This document shows positions 1-6,651 of a stretch of 64,000 nucleotides of DNA, in pieces. The translations under genes were made by a program, and so were the position numbers. How positions within the stretch are numbered: position 1 is the stretch's first letter; every line of letters begins with the position of its first letter. Source of the stretch: Deinococcus aestuarii (GTDB lineage Bacteria; Deinococcota; Deinococci; Deinococcales; Deinococcaceae); assembly GCF_018863415.1 (NCBI RefSeq), contig NZ_JAHKSN010000003.1:211001-275000 (forward strand), given 5' to 3'. A model generated the notes under the pieces. The model did no database searches, was not told the origin of the DNA, and worked only from the letters and a program-made list of their open reading frames with translations.

Positions 1-1035
1 GTCCGCGCCTTCACCCCGCTGCTGCCCGGCGACGCGCCCGGCGAGGTCAGCGTCATCATCCCCGCCCGCGACGAGGCCGGAAACATCGGCCCCTGCGCGC
101 GGGGCTGGCTGGCCCAGACCCACCCGCCGCAGGAGGTCATCGTGGTGGACGACGGCTCGGCGGACGGCACCGCCGAGGAGGCCCGGGGCGTGCCTGGCGC
201 CCGCCTGCGCGTCCTGTCGGCGCCCCCGCTGCCGCCGGGGTGGGCGGGCAAGGTCCACGCCCTGCACGTCGGGGCTCAGGAGGCGCGGGGCGAGTGGCTG
301 CTCTTCACCGACGCCGACATGCGCGCCCGGCCGCCGCTGCTGGCCCGCGCCCTGGCGACGGCGCGGCACCACGGGTTCGATCTCGTCACCTGCTCGGGCA
401 CCCAGGCCCGCCCCACCCTGGCCTGGCGGATGCTGTGGCCGGTCGGCGGCCTGCTGGTGATGGCGGCCAGCGCCCCCGACGGGCGGGCGCGGTACGCGCT
501 GGGCGTCGGGCATTTCCTGCTGGTGCGCCGCGCGGCCTTCGAGGCGGTGGGCGGCTGGGCCAGCCTGCGGGCCTCGGTGGGCGAGGACGTGGACTTCGCC
601 ACCCGCCTGCGCGACCACGGCTCCCGGGTCGCCGCCGTGGAGGGGGAGGGGCTGCTCCACACCGCCAGCCTGGCGAACGCCCCCGAACTGCTGGCGAGCT
701 TTCGCAAGAGCTTCTACGGCTCGGCCATCGTGAGCACCCCGCAACTGCTGACGGGCGGGCTGTGGCTGCTCGCCCTCGGGGGCCTGCCGCCCGTGCTGGC
801 CGCCCTCGGCCTGCGGCGGCGGGACCGCGCCCTGACCGCCTGGGCACTCGCGGCCTGGGGCCTCCAGGCCCTGGGGCGCCGGCTCTTCGACCACCGCCTG
901 GGGGTGCCCGCCGCCTACGCGCTCACCGCCCCGCCCGCCTGGGCCGCCTACGGGGGAATGCTGCTCGACGCCGGGTTGCGCCGGGTCACCCGCCGCCCCG
1001 CCCTCTGGAAGGGCCGCGACCGGCCCGCGGGCTGA
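1..1035 (+). CDS. Glycosyltransferase family 2, CrtQ/hopanoid-type (5' end missing)
   Basis: The reading frame is open from base 1, so the start lies upstream of the window. It encodes a GT-A fold transferase: the VSVIIPARDEAGNI strand, the VVDDGSADGT nucleotide-sugar site (about residues 46-55 of the visible part) and the FTDADM metal-binding motif all follow in the expected order. The LPPGWAGKVHALHVGA stretch resembles the family that contains carotenoid glycosyltransferase CrtQ and hopanoid-associated transferases. Two or three hydrophobic segments near the C-terminus indicate membrane anchoring. Acceptor and sugar cannot be told from sequence. The stop codon (1033-1035) lies inside the left arm of a long hairpin. 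Confidence 0.85.
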   Translation, partial: VRAFTPLLPGDAPGEVSVIIPARDEAGNIGPCARGWLAQTHPPQEVIVVDDGSADGTAEEARGVPGARLRVLSAPPLPPGWAGKVHALHVGAQEARGEWLLFTDADMRARPPLLARALATARHHGFDLVTCSGTQARPTLAWRMLWPVGGLLVMAASAPDGRARYALGVGHFLLVRRAAFEAVGGWASLRASVGEDVDFATRLRDHGSRVAAVEGEGLLHTASLANAPELLASFRKSFYGSAIVSTPQLLTGGLWLLALGGLPPVLAALGLRRRDRALTAWALAAWGLQALGRRLFDHRLGVPAAYALTAPPAWAAYGGMLLDAGLRRVTRRPALWKGRDRPAG

Positions 1036-1088
1036 ACGTTCGCGGGTACGGGGCCGCCCGACCCCCCGTACCCGCGAACGTTCAGCCC
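1029..1088. repeat. Perfect 25-bp inverted repeat (hairpin) at gene end
   Basis: Bases 1029-1053 and 1064-1088 are perfect inverted repeats separated by 10 bases. The left arm contains the last codons and stop of the glycosyltransferase. No T-tract follows, so it is not a classical intrinsic terminator. It could act as a transcription-stopping or mRNA 3'-end-protecting stem, or be a copy of a genomic palindromic repeat family. The core contains the palindrome GAACGTTC. Confidence 0.75.
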
Positions 1089-1104
1089 GGTCCGGAGACG
1101 GTGG

Positions 1105-1248
1105 GTGCTCCCGGGCGTGCTCGCCCTGCTGGGCGCCCTTTCCCTCGCCCACGCCCCCTGCGCCGGCAGCTTGTCCCGCGCCGGGGTGGGGTGGTGCCCG
1201 GCGGCGGGGACGGCGCCCATGCCCGTCGCCTGCGTGCCCCGCCCATAG
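1105..1248 (+). CDS. Possible small secreted Cys-containing protein (47 aa)
   Basis: A short frame starts with GTG at 1105, with GGAG seven bases before it, and stops with TAG at 1246-1248. It reads as a signal peptide-like segment (WVLPGVLALLGALSLAHA including the preceding Trp codon), an A-H-A cleavage-like site, and then about 30 residues with three cysteines. Nothing in the family of known proteins is recognised. The gap between the hairpin and dgt has no other content. High GC makes chance short frames common, so the call rests only on the signal-peptide shape. Confidence 0.3.
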   Translation: MLPGVLALLGALSLAHAPCAGSLSRAGVGWCPAAGTAPMPVACVPRP

Positions 1249-1277
1249 GGGGGCAGGCGGGCCGAAGGGGGCGGCGC

Positions 1278-1283
1278 TATCCT
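1278..1283 (+). promoter_or_regulatory. -10 box (TATCCT) of leaderless dgt
   Basis: TATCCT ends five bases before the GTG start and there is no Shine-Dalgarno sequence, so transcription probably begins at or next to the start codon. Confidence 0.55.
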
Positions 1284-1288
1284 GGGGC

Positions 1289-2560
1289 GTGCCCGTCACC
1301 GCCCTGTACAACTGGTTTAACGCGCACGACACCGAGCGGCGTTACCTCAGCGAGGCGACCGGGGCGGAGGGCGACCGCCGCGATCCCTACGAGCGCGACC
1401 GGGCGCGCATCATCCACTCCAGCGCCTTTCGCCGCCTCCAGGGCAAGAGCCAGATTTTCGCGGCGGGGTGGTCGGGCTTCTTGCGCACCCGGGTCACGCA
1501 CGCGATGGAGGTCGCGCAGATCGCCCGCGCCATCGCCACCAACCACGGCCTGCCGGGCGGGCTCGCCGAGGCGGCGGCGCTCGCGCACGACCTCGGGCAC
1601 CCCCCCTTCGGGCACAACGGGGAGGAGGCCCTGAACGCCTGCATGCGCCCCTACGGCGGCTTCGAAGGCAACGCGCAGACCTACCGCATCCTGACCCGGC
1701 TCGAACCCCTCACCACCCGGCACCCGGGCGTGAACGTCACGCGGGCGACGCTGCTGGGCGTGCTGAAGTACCCCGGCGGGCGCGGCGGGGTGCCCGCGAT
1801 GTATGAGGACGACGCCCGGCTCGACGGCGGCTGGCTGTACGGGGAGACGGCGCTCGGCGACGACCACCTCCCGCGCAGCGTGATCTGCCAGATCATGGAC
1901 TGGGCGGACGACATCGCCTACAGCCTGCACGACCTGGAGGACGGCATCCGCAGCGGCCTGCTCTCGCACCACGCGCTCGTGACGGGCGAGGCGGTCTGCC
2001 GGGTGACCGAGCGGGCGCGGCGGGCCCACGGGGAACTCGACGAGGCGTTCGTGGGGCCGGTACTGCGCCTTTTGCACGCCCGGCTCGACGACGGGGCGAG
2101 CATCGCGCCCGCCACCGCCCGGGTGCGCGAGGTGGAGGCGGCGTATGTGAACCGCTTCGTGACGGCCACCCGGATCGAGGCGCACGGCACGCCGCACAGC
2201 GCCTTCGACCTCACGCTCGCGCTGCCGCCGGAGGTGCGGCTGGAGTGCGCGGTCCTCAAGGCGATCACGCAAGAACTCATCTTGCGCGACCAGCGCACCG
2301 GGGTCTACGCCCGGCAGGCCACCGGCACGGTCACCGACCTCTTCGGCCTGCTGCTGGAGACGGCGGTGGGTGACCTCGACGACGTGCGCGCGGCCGTGCT
2401 GCCCCGCGAGGTGCGCGCGAGCCTGCTGCACAGCGCCTCGGAAGCGGCCCGCGCCCGGATCGTGTGCGACTTCATCGCCGACATGACGGACGCGCAGGCC
2501 ACCCAGTACCACCAGCGCCTCTTCGGCGCCCCGCAGAGTTCGCCCTTCGCGCCGCTGTAG
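1289..2560 (+). CDS. dgt: Deoxyguanosinetriphosphate triphosphohydrolase-like protein
   Basis: HD-superfamily hydrolase of 423 residues that should split dNTPs into deoxynucleoside and triphosphate, controlling cytosolic dNTP pools. Metal ligands are visible as H71 (RVTHAMEV), H100-D101 (ALAHDLGHPPFGHNGE) and D207/D208 (DWADDIAYS). The N-terminal segment with ERDRARIIHSSAFRRLQGKSQ (written in part) is the family signature. Length fits the dGTPase-like family. The GTG at 1289 is chosen because the -10 box lies just before it. It stands alone between intergenic stretches. Confidence 0.93.
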   Translation: MPVTALYNWFNAHDTERRYLSEATGAEGDRRDPYERDRARIIHSSAFRRLQGKSQIFAAGWSGFLRTRVTHAMEVAQIARAIATNHGLPGGLAEAAALAHDLGHPPFGHNGEEALNACMRPYGGFEGNAQTYRILTRLEPLTTRHPGVNVTRATLLGVLKYPGGRGGVPAMYEDDARLDGGWLYGETALGDDHLPRSVICQIMDWADDIAYSLHDLEDGIRSGLLSHHALVTGEAVCRVTERARRAHGELDEAFVGPVLRLLHARLDDGASIAPATARVREVEAAYVNRFVTATRIEAHGTPHSAFDLTLALPPEVRLECAVLKAITQELILRDQRTGVYARQATGTVTDLFGLLLETAVGDLDDVRAAVLPREVRASLLHSASEAARARIVCDFIADMTDAQATQYHQRLFGAPQSSPFAPL

Positions 2561-2621
2561 GACCGGGCGCAACCTGCCGCGCTTTCCAACCCAGGTCCCT
2601 GAAAGGTCGGCGGGAGGCTGC

Positions 2622-2627
2622 TAGGGT
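2622..2627 (+). promoter_or_regulatory. -10 box (TAGGGT) before RusA-like gene
   Basis: TAGGGT ends nine bases before the TTG start at 2637 and no ribosome binding site is present, consistent with a leaderless or nearly leaderless transcript. Confidence 0.45.
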
Positions 2628-2636
2628 GGGGCCGCC

Positions 2637-3407
2637 TTGACCCGCCGTGCGAAGACCCCCTCCACCCCCGCGTCCGCCCCCCCCGAGCCCGTCACCTTCG
2701 TCGTCCCCGCCCTGGTGACGTGGGGGCGCAGCGGCGGGCGGCCCGACCCCACCGCGCCGCGCCGGGCGAAGCTGGTGGGCTACTACACCCGGGGCGCGAC
2801 CCCCAACCACACGCGGCTGCGCGAGTACCTGGCCTGGAAGGATCACGTCCGCGCCCACGCGCCCCCCGCCCTGCGGCGGCTGCGCCCGGTGGACGAGGCG
2901 AGCCGGGTGAGGCTCGACGTGGTGTGCTACTTCGCCAACCGCACCCACGCCGACCCGGAGAACGTGAGAAAGGCGCTGGTGGACGCCCTGTTCCCGGGAG
3001 GCGACAAGTGGGTCTACGGCGCCCACGACCACCCGCGCTACGACGCCGCGCGTCCCCGCGTGGAGGTGACCGTCACCCTCTTCGCGGGGGCCGCAGCGGT
3101 CAAGGCCCGACCGTCCCCTTCCGCGCCAGAGGCCGCCCCGGTCCCGCCGAAAAAGGAAACGCCACCCCGCCCGGTCACACCGGCCGTGACGGCACGCCAG
3201 GGGAAAACCGCCCAGCCGCCGAAGAAGACCCCGCCAACACCCTCCGGCCGTGCGGACACGGGGCGCGGGACGCAGAAGGGCGCCGGGAAGAAGACCCCGG
3301 CCCCCCCCCGGCGCCCGGGGCTGTGGGAGACCCTGGAGGCGTGGGCCGCCCGCCTGAGCGGCCAGCCGGAGAGGGAAACCGGACGACCGGGCACGCGCCG
3401 CAAGTAG
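2637..3407 (+). CDS. RusA-family crossover junction endonuclease-like protein with basic Pro/Lys tail
   Basis: Residues about 18-150 match the RusA fold, which resolves Holliday junctions as a dimer. The core ADPENVRKALVDALF aligns with the catalytic strip of E. coli RusA: D106 matches D70, E108 replaces D72, N109, K112 and D116 are kept, and an Asp near 131 could be the third acid. Residues about 150-256 are a disordered tail rich in Pro, Lys, Arg and Thr, absent from phage RusA (about 120 aa), and may bind DNA. The start is TTG at 2637, placed by the -10 box. RusA genes usually sit in prophages; no phage genes are seen here, so this looks like a resident chromosomal copy. Confidence 0.75.
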   Translation: MTRRAKTPSTPASAPPEPVTFVVPALVTWGRSGGRPDPTAPRRAKLVGYYTRGATPNHTRLREYLAWKDHVRAHAPPALRRLRPVDEASRVRLDVVCYFANRTHADPENVRKALVDALFPGGDKWVYGAHDHPRYDAARPRVEVTVTLFAGAAAVKARPSPSAPEAAPVPPKKETPPRPVTPAVTARQGKTAQPPKKTPPTPSGRADTGRGTQKGAGKKTPAPPRRPGLWETLEAWAARLSGQPERETGRPGTRRK

Positions 3408-3492
3408 GGAGGGCCCTCTTCGCGCATTCAAACCTGATTCCAACCTCCTCCCCGCTACGCTGGGGGCAGTTCCCCGAGCCCAGGAGGAAGGC

Positions 3493-3582
3493 ATGAGCGT
3501 CGCCGACCACACCCCGCTGACCCAGGACCGACCTCCCGGCCGACGTCCGAACCGTTCCCGTCACGCGCGGGCTCGGGGCTAG
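3493..3582 (+). CDS. Orphan 29-codon ORF behind a promoter and strong RBS
   Basis: A -10-like TACGCT (3456-3461) and a good AGGAGG (3482-3487) precede an ATG at 3493, but the frame closes at a TAG after 29 codons (MSVADHTPLTQDRPPG...). The signals look like those of a normal gene, so this may be the surviving 5' end of a deleted gene or a short leader peptide. The rest of the 3408-3745 gap shows nothing else to me. Confidence 0.3.
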   Translation: MSVADHTPLTQDRPPGRRPNRSRHARARG

Positions 3583-3745
3583 GGGACGGGCGAGTGGGGG
3601 CCTTTCTCCCGACGCGCCGGGGGCAGCCGCCGTGGCCCCGGGTCCCACGGTGTGTACACGGGGAGGCGGGGGCCAGGTGCTCCCGCCTTCTCGTCGGTCG
3701 GCGAGGACGCAGGCGGGGCGACCCCCCTCCCCCCATCCGATGGGG

Positions 3746-4741
3746 TCAGGCGGGGCGGCCTCCCTGTCCGAAGACGTCTTGCAGGAAGGCGAGTTTCTCG
3801 AGGTCGTGGTGGCCCTGGCCGCCCTCGTGGCGGTTGAAGGGGAACTCGACGATGCGTTTCTCACCCGCGTAGTGGTTGTAGGCGGCGTAGACGGTGCTCG
3901 GCGGGCACACGTCGTCCATCAGGGCCACGCTGAACAGGGCCCGGGCCCGGGCGCGCGCCGCGAAGTGCATCCCGTCGAGGTGCGCGAGGGTGCGCCTGAC
4001 CTCGGGGAGGGCGTCCCGGTGGACGCGCAGGTAGCCCGCGACCTCGGCATAGGGCGGGGAGTCGGTGAGGCGAATCGCCCGCTCGAAATGGCACAGGAAG
4101 GGCACGTCGGGCAGGCACGCGGCGACCCCCGGGACCAGCCCGGCGGCGACGAGGGCGAGGCCGCCACCCTGGCTGGTCCCGGTGACGGCCACGCACGAGG
4201 GGTCAATCCCGGGGTGGGCCAGGGCGGTCTCCACGGCGCGCACGGCGTCGGTGTAGAGCCGGCGGTAATAGGAGGTGTGGGGGTCGCGGATGCCCTGGGT
4301 CAGGAAACCCGGAGAGTGGGGCTCGCCGCCCGCCCCGGGGTCGGGGGTGTCGCCCCGGCGCCAGCCGCCGCCCTGGCCGCGCGTGTCCATGACGAGGTGG
4401 GCGTACCCCGCCGAGGCGTAGAGCAGCCACTCATGCGCCGAGCCCCGCCCGCCCCCGTACCCCAGGAACTCGACCACGCACGGCACCCGGTCCTCGCGCC
4501 GCCGGGGCAGGACCAGCCAGGCCCGGACGGGCGAGCCCCCCGCCCCGCCGAACGTCACGTCGAACGCCTCGACGGTGGCGAGGGGCACGTCCGCCGCCTC
4601 GAAGCGTGGCCCGGGCGCCGCGGCGCGGGCCTCCTCCAGCGTCCGGGTCCAGAAGGCGCCGAACCCGGGCGGCTCCTCGCGCTCGGGGCAGTAGGTGCGC
4701 AGTTCGCTTTCGGGCAGGTCGAAGAGGGCCACGCCCCCCAT
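3746..4741 (-). CDS. Acetyl xylan esterase / cephalosporin-C deacetylase family hydrolase
   Basis: A 331-residue alpha/beta hydrolase of the AXE1 family, which removes acetyl groups from sugars and related small esters, mostly in the cytosol. The nucleophile elbow GTSQGG places Ser190. The family's RGQG motif (DTRGQGGG) is at about 120-126, the catalytic Asp is near 280 (MDDVCPPSTVYAAYNHY), and the His is near 310 (NRHEGG). Length matches the usual 320-330 residues. The ATG at 4741 is chosen because the family start (MGGVALFDLP) begins there; the longer open frame to 5137 has no such match. No signal peptide is visible. Confidence 0.92.
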   Translation of the reverse strand: MGGVALFDLPESELRTYCPEREEPPGFGAFWTRTLEEARAAAPGPRFEAADVPLATVEAFDVTFGGAGGSPVRAWLVLPRRREDRVPCVVEFLGYGGGRGSAHEWLLYASAGYAHLVMDTRGQGGGWRRGDTPDPGAGGEPHSPGFLTQGIRDPHTSYYRRLYTDAVRAVETALAHPGIDPSCVAVTGTSQGGGLALVAAGLVPGVAACLPDVPFLCHFERAIRLTDSPPYAEVAGYLRVHRDALPEVRRTLAHLDGMHFAARARARALFSVALMDDVCPPSTVYAAYNHYAGEKRIVEFPFNRHEGGQGHHDLEKLAFLQDVFGQGGRPA

Positions 4742-4810
4742 TTTGCCCGGTGGCGCCGGGGCCGGGCCCGCGGTACCCTCCCCCGGAGATGTGAGACGTG
4801 AGAAACCTCC

Positions 4811-4816
4811 TAGCAT
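4811..4816 (+). promoter_or_regulatory. Candidate -10 box (TAGCAT)
   Basis: TAGCAT lies 28 bases before the ATG of the membrane protein at 4845, which would give a short leader. The -35 region is poor. Confidence 0.3.
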
Positions 4817-4844
4817 TTCATGAACCTTCACGGGAAGATAAGCC

Positions 4845-5357
4845 ATGACCCATCGCCCGCTCTTCTCCAGCCCCCGGCCGACGTCGAGCGGCCGCGTCAT
4901 GGTGACCGTGCTCGTGACCGCAGGGGTGCTGTACGTGCTGTCGCCGGCGGCCCGCCCGGGCGTGTGCGCGGCGGTGCCTGTGCTGCTCGCCATGCTGCCC
5001 GCCGCGCTGGCCGGGGCCGTGTGCCGGGTAGCCCTCGACCTGCTGGAGGGGCCGCGCGGCGGCGGGGCGCGCGAGCCGTGGCCGCTTTTCCTGAGCGCCC
5101 TGCTCCTGCTCGGCGCGGTGGGCTGGATGGTGGGCAACGGCTGGCGTCTGGTGGAGACCGCGCCCCTGGCGGGCGGCGTCTGGGAGGGGGTGCTCGCCCT
5201 GCTGCTGCCGCTGGCCGCCCTGGGGGCCGTGGTGCTCGCCGCGCGGGCGGGCTACCGCGACGGGGCCGAGCAGACGCTCAGCCTCGGCGACCTGCGGCGG
5301 GAGCGCGTGTGGAGCCCGGTGCCGGTGACCCGCCCTCCCCAGAGAAAGGCCCGCTGA
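4845..5357 (+). CDS. Hypothetical integral membrane protein (170 aa)
   Basis: Four hydrophobic segments are visible at about residues 18-34, 42-65, 80-100 and 110-136, followed by a charged C-terminal tail of about 35 residues. No enzymatic motif is seen and I do not recognise the family. It is divergent from the esterase gene and is followed by a terminator, so it is probably transcribed alone. Confidence 0.7.
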   Translation: MTHRPLFSSPRPTSSGRVMVTVLVTAGVLYVLSPAARPGVCAAVPVLLAMLPAALAGAVCRVALDLLEGPRGGGAREPWPLFLSALLLLGAVGWMVGNGWRLVETAPLAGGVWEGVLALLLPLAALGAVVLAARAGYRDGAEQTLSLGDLRRERVWSPVPVTRPPQRKAR

Positions 5358-5401
5358 CCGGGACCGGGCGACCCGGCTCCCCGAGTCACCGGCCCGGAGA
5401 G

Positions 5402-5427
5402 GAGGCCCCGCCCGGTCCGGCGGGGCC
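5402..5427 (+). terminator. Intrinsic terminator-like hairpin
   Basis: Ten-base-pair stem AGGCCCCGCC / GGCGGGGCCT with a six-base loop, followed by GTGCTGTTGTG. It lies between two converging genes and can serve the membrane protein gene. Confidence 0.6.
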
Positions 5428-5492
5428 TGTGCTGTTGTGCCGGGCGCCTCTCCGGCGAGCGGGGCGACGCCTCCCCCGTTCCGGCCCGCGGT

Positions 5493-6533
5493 CTAGGCCG
5501 GGGCCCGCTCCGCGCGCTCGAAGGCGACCCGCACGCTGCTCGCCGCCGCCTCCAGAAGCTGGCGGTCGGCGGCGCTCCACGGCCGGGGACGCAAGCGGGC
5601 CGCGAGGTACACGTGGGGCACGTCGTCCACCCGCCCCAGGGGCAGGGCGGCGACCGTCCGCACGCCGAGGTCCGCCAAGGGGCCCCCCGTCAGGTCGTCC
5701 ACGAAAAGGGGCGCCCCGCGGCTCAGCACCCGCTCGGTGAGGCTGCCCGGCGGCACCCCCTGGCGGGCGGTGTGCAGCAGGGCGCCGGGCACCCCGGGGG
5801 CGTGCCAGACCGTGCGGGCGGCCACCCGGCCCTCCCCGGCGGCGGCGAGCGCCACCCAGTCGAGCCCCGCCTGCCGCGCGACGTGCTCGGCCGTGAGCCG
5901 CGCCGCCTCGACCGGCAGGAGGTCGACCTCCAGCGAGGCGAGCAAGACGGCGAGCGTCTCGGTGTGCGCCCGGTTCTCGGTGAGGTCGCGCAGGGCCCGC
6001 TCGCGCACGGCGACCTCGCGCTCGAGCTCGCGGCGGGTGCGGCGCAATTCCAGCTCGTCCACGACCATCGCCGCGAGTTCACGCAGCACGGCCCGGTCCT
6101 CCCCGCGCAGCTCGCGCGGCTCCGGGCTCACCACGCACAGCGTGCCCAGGCGGTCCCCGTCGGGCGTGATCAGGGGCGCTCCCGCGTAGAGGTGGATGTG
6201 GGGCGCGCCCGTCACCATCGGGTGGTCCCGGAAGCGCGGGTCCTCGTGGGCGTTCTCGACGACCGTCACGTCATCCGAGAGGATCGTCCAGGCGCAAAAG
6301 GAATGCTCGCGCGGGGCCTCGGTGCTCCCGGTGCCGTGGATCGCCTTGCCCCACTGGCGGTGCTCGTCCACGAAGTTGACGATGGCGATGGGCACCCGCA
6401 GCGTCCGCGCGGCGACGCGCACGATCCGGTCGAAGGCCTCCTCGGGCAGGGTGTCGAGCACCTCGTAGCGCCACAGCGCCCGGAGGCGCTCGCGCTCGTT
6501 CGCGGGGAGGGGGGGGTGCAGGCTCCGGGTCAC
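5493..6533 (-). CDS. Dual GAF-domain signalling protein
   Basis: 346 residues with two GAF-like sensor domains: one at about 20-160 (VLDTLPEEAFDRIVRVAA, HSFCAWTIL, LYAGAPLITPDGDRLGTLCV) and one at about 210-335, joined by a coiled-coil-like helix rich in Arg and Glu. The first domain is of the type often found before histidine kinases and diguanylate cyclases, but no output domain follows, so this may be a stand-alone sensor that partners with the PAS kinase just upstream. The GTG at 6533 is chosen because a TAGAGT -10 box (6544-6549) lies ten bases upstream; the upstream GTG at 6557 would overlap that box. Confidence 0.8.
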   Translation of the reverse strand: MTRSLHPPLPANERERLRALWRYEVLDTLPEEAFDRIVRVAARTLRVPIAIVNFVDEHRQWGKAIHGTGSTEAPREHSFCAWTILSDDVTVVENAHEDPRFRDHPMVTGAPHIHLYAGAPLITPDGDRLGTLCVVSPEPRELRGEDRAVLRELAAMVVDELELRRTRRELEREVAVRERALRDLTENRAHTETLAVLLASLEVDLLPVEAARLTAEHVARQAGLDWVALAAAGEGRVAARTVWHAPGVPGALLHTARQGVPPGSLTERVLSRGAPLFVDDLTGGPLADLGVRTVAALPLGRVDDVPHVYLAARLRPRPWSAADRQLLEAAASSVRVAFERAERAPA

Positions 6534-6543
6534 CGGTCTCCCC

Positions 6544-6549
6544 ACTCTA
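6544..6549 (-). promoter_or_regulatory. -10 box (TAGAGT) of GAF-protein gene
   Basis: On the minus strand TAGAGT ends ten bases before GTG 6533, without a ribosome binding site. Confidence 0.45.
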
Positions 6550-6651
6550 GCGGGCACAGCGTGATGCGGGCCGTGATCCCGCCCCCCGGCGTCCAGATCG
6601 GGCCCGGTGCCCCCGTGCCGCGCGGCGCGGGCGCCCGCCCACCCGCAGAGG

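Noticed and set aside
6534..6651. Extension of the GAF gene and kinase gene into one operon
   Set aside because: A separate -10 box before GTG 6533 and a 118-base gap argue for independent transcription, although read-through cannot be excluded.
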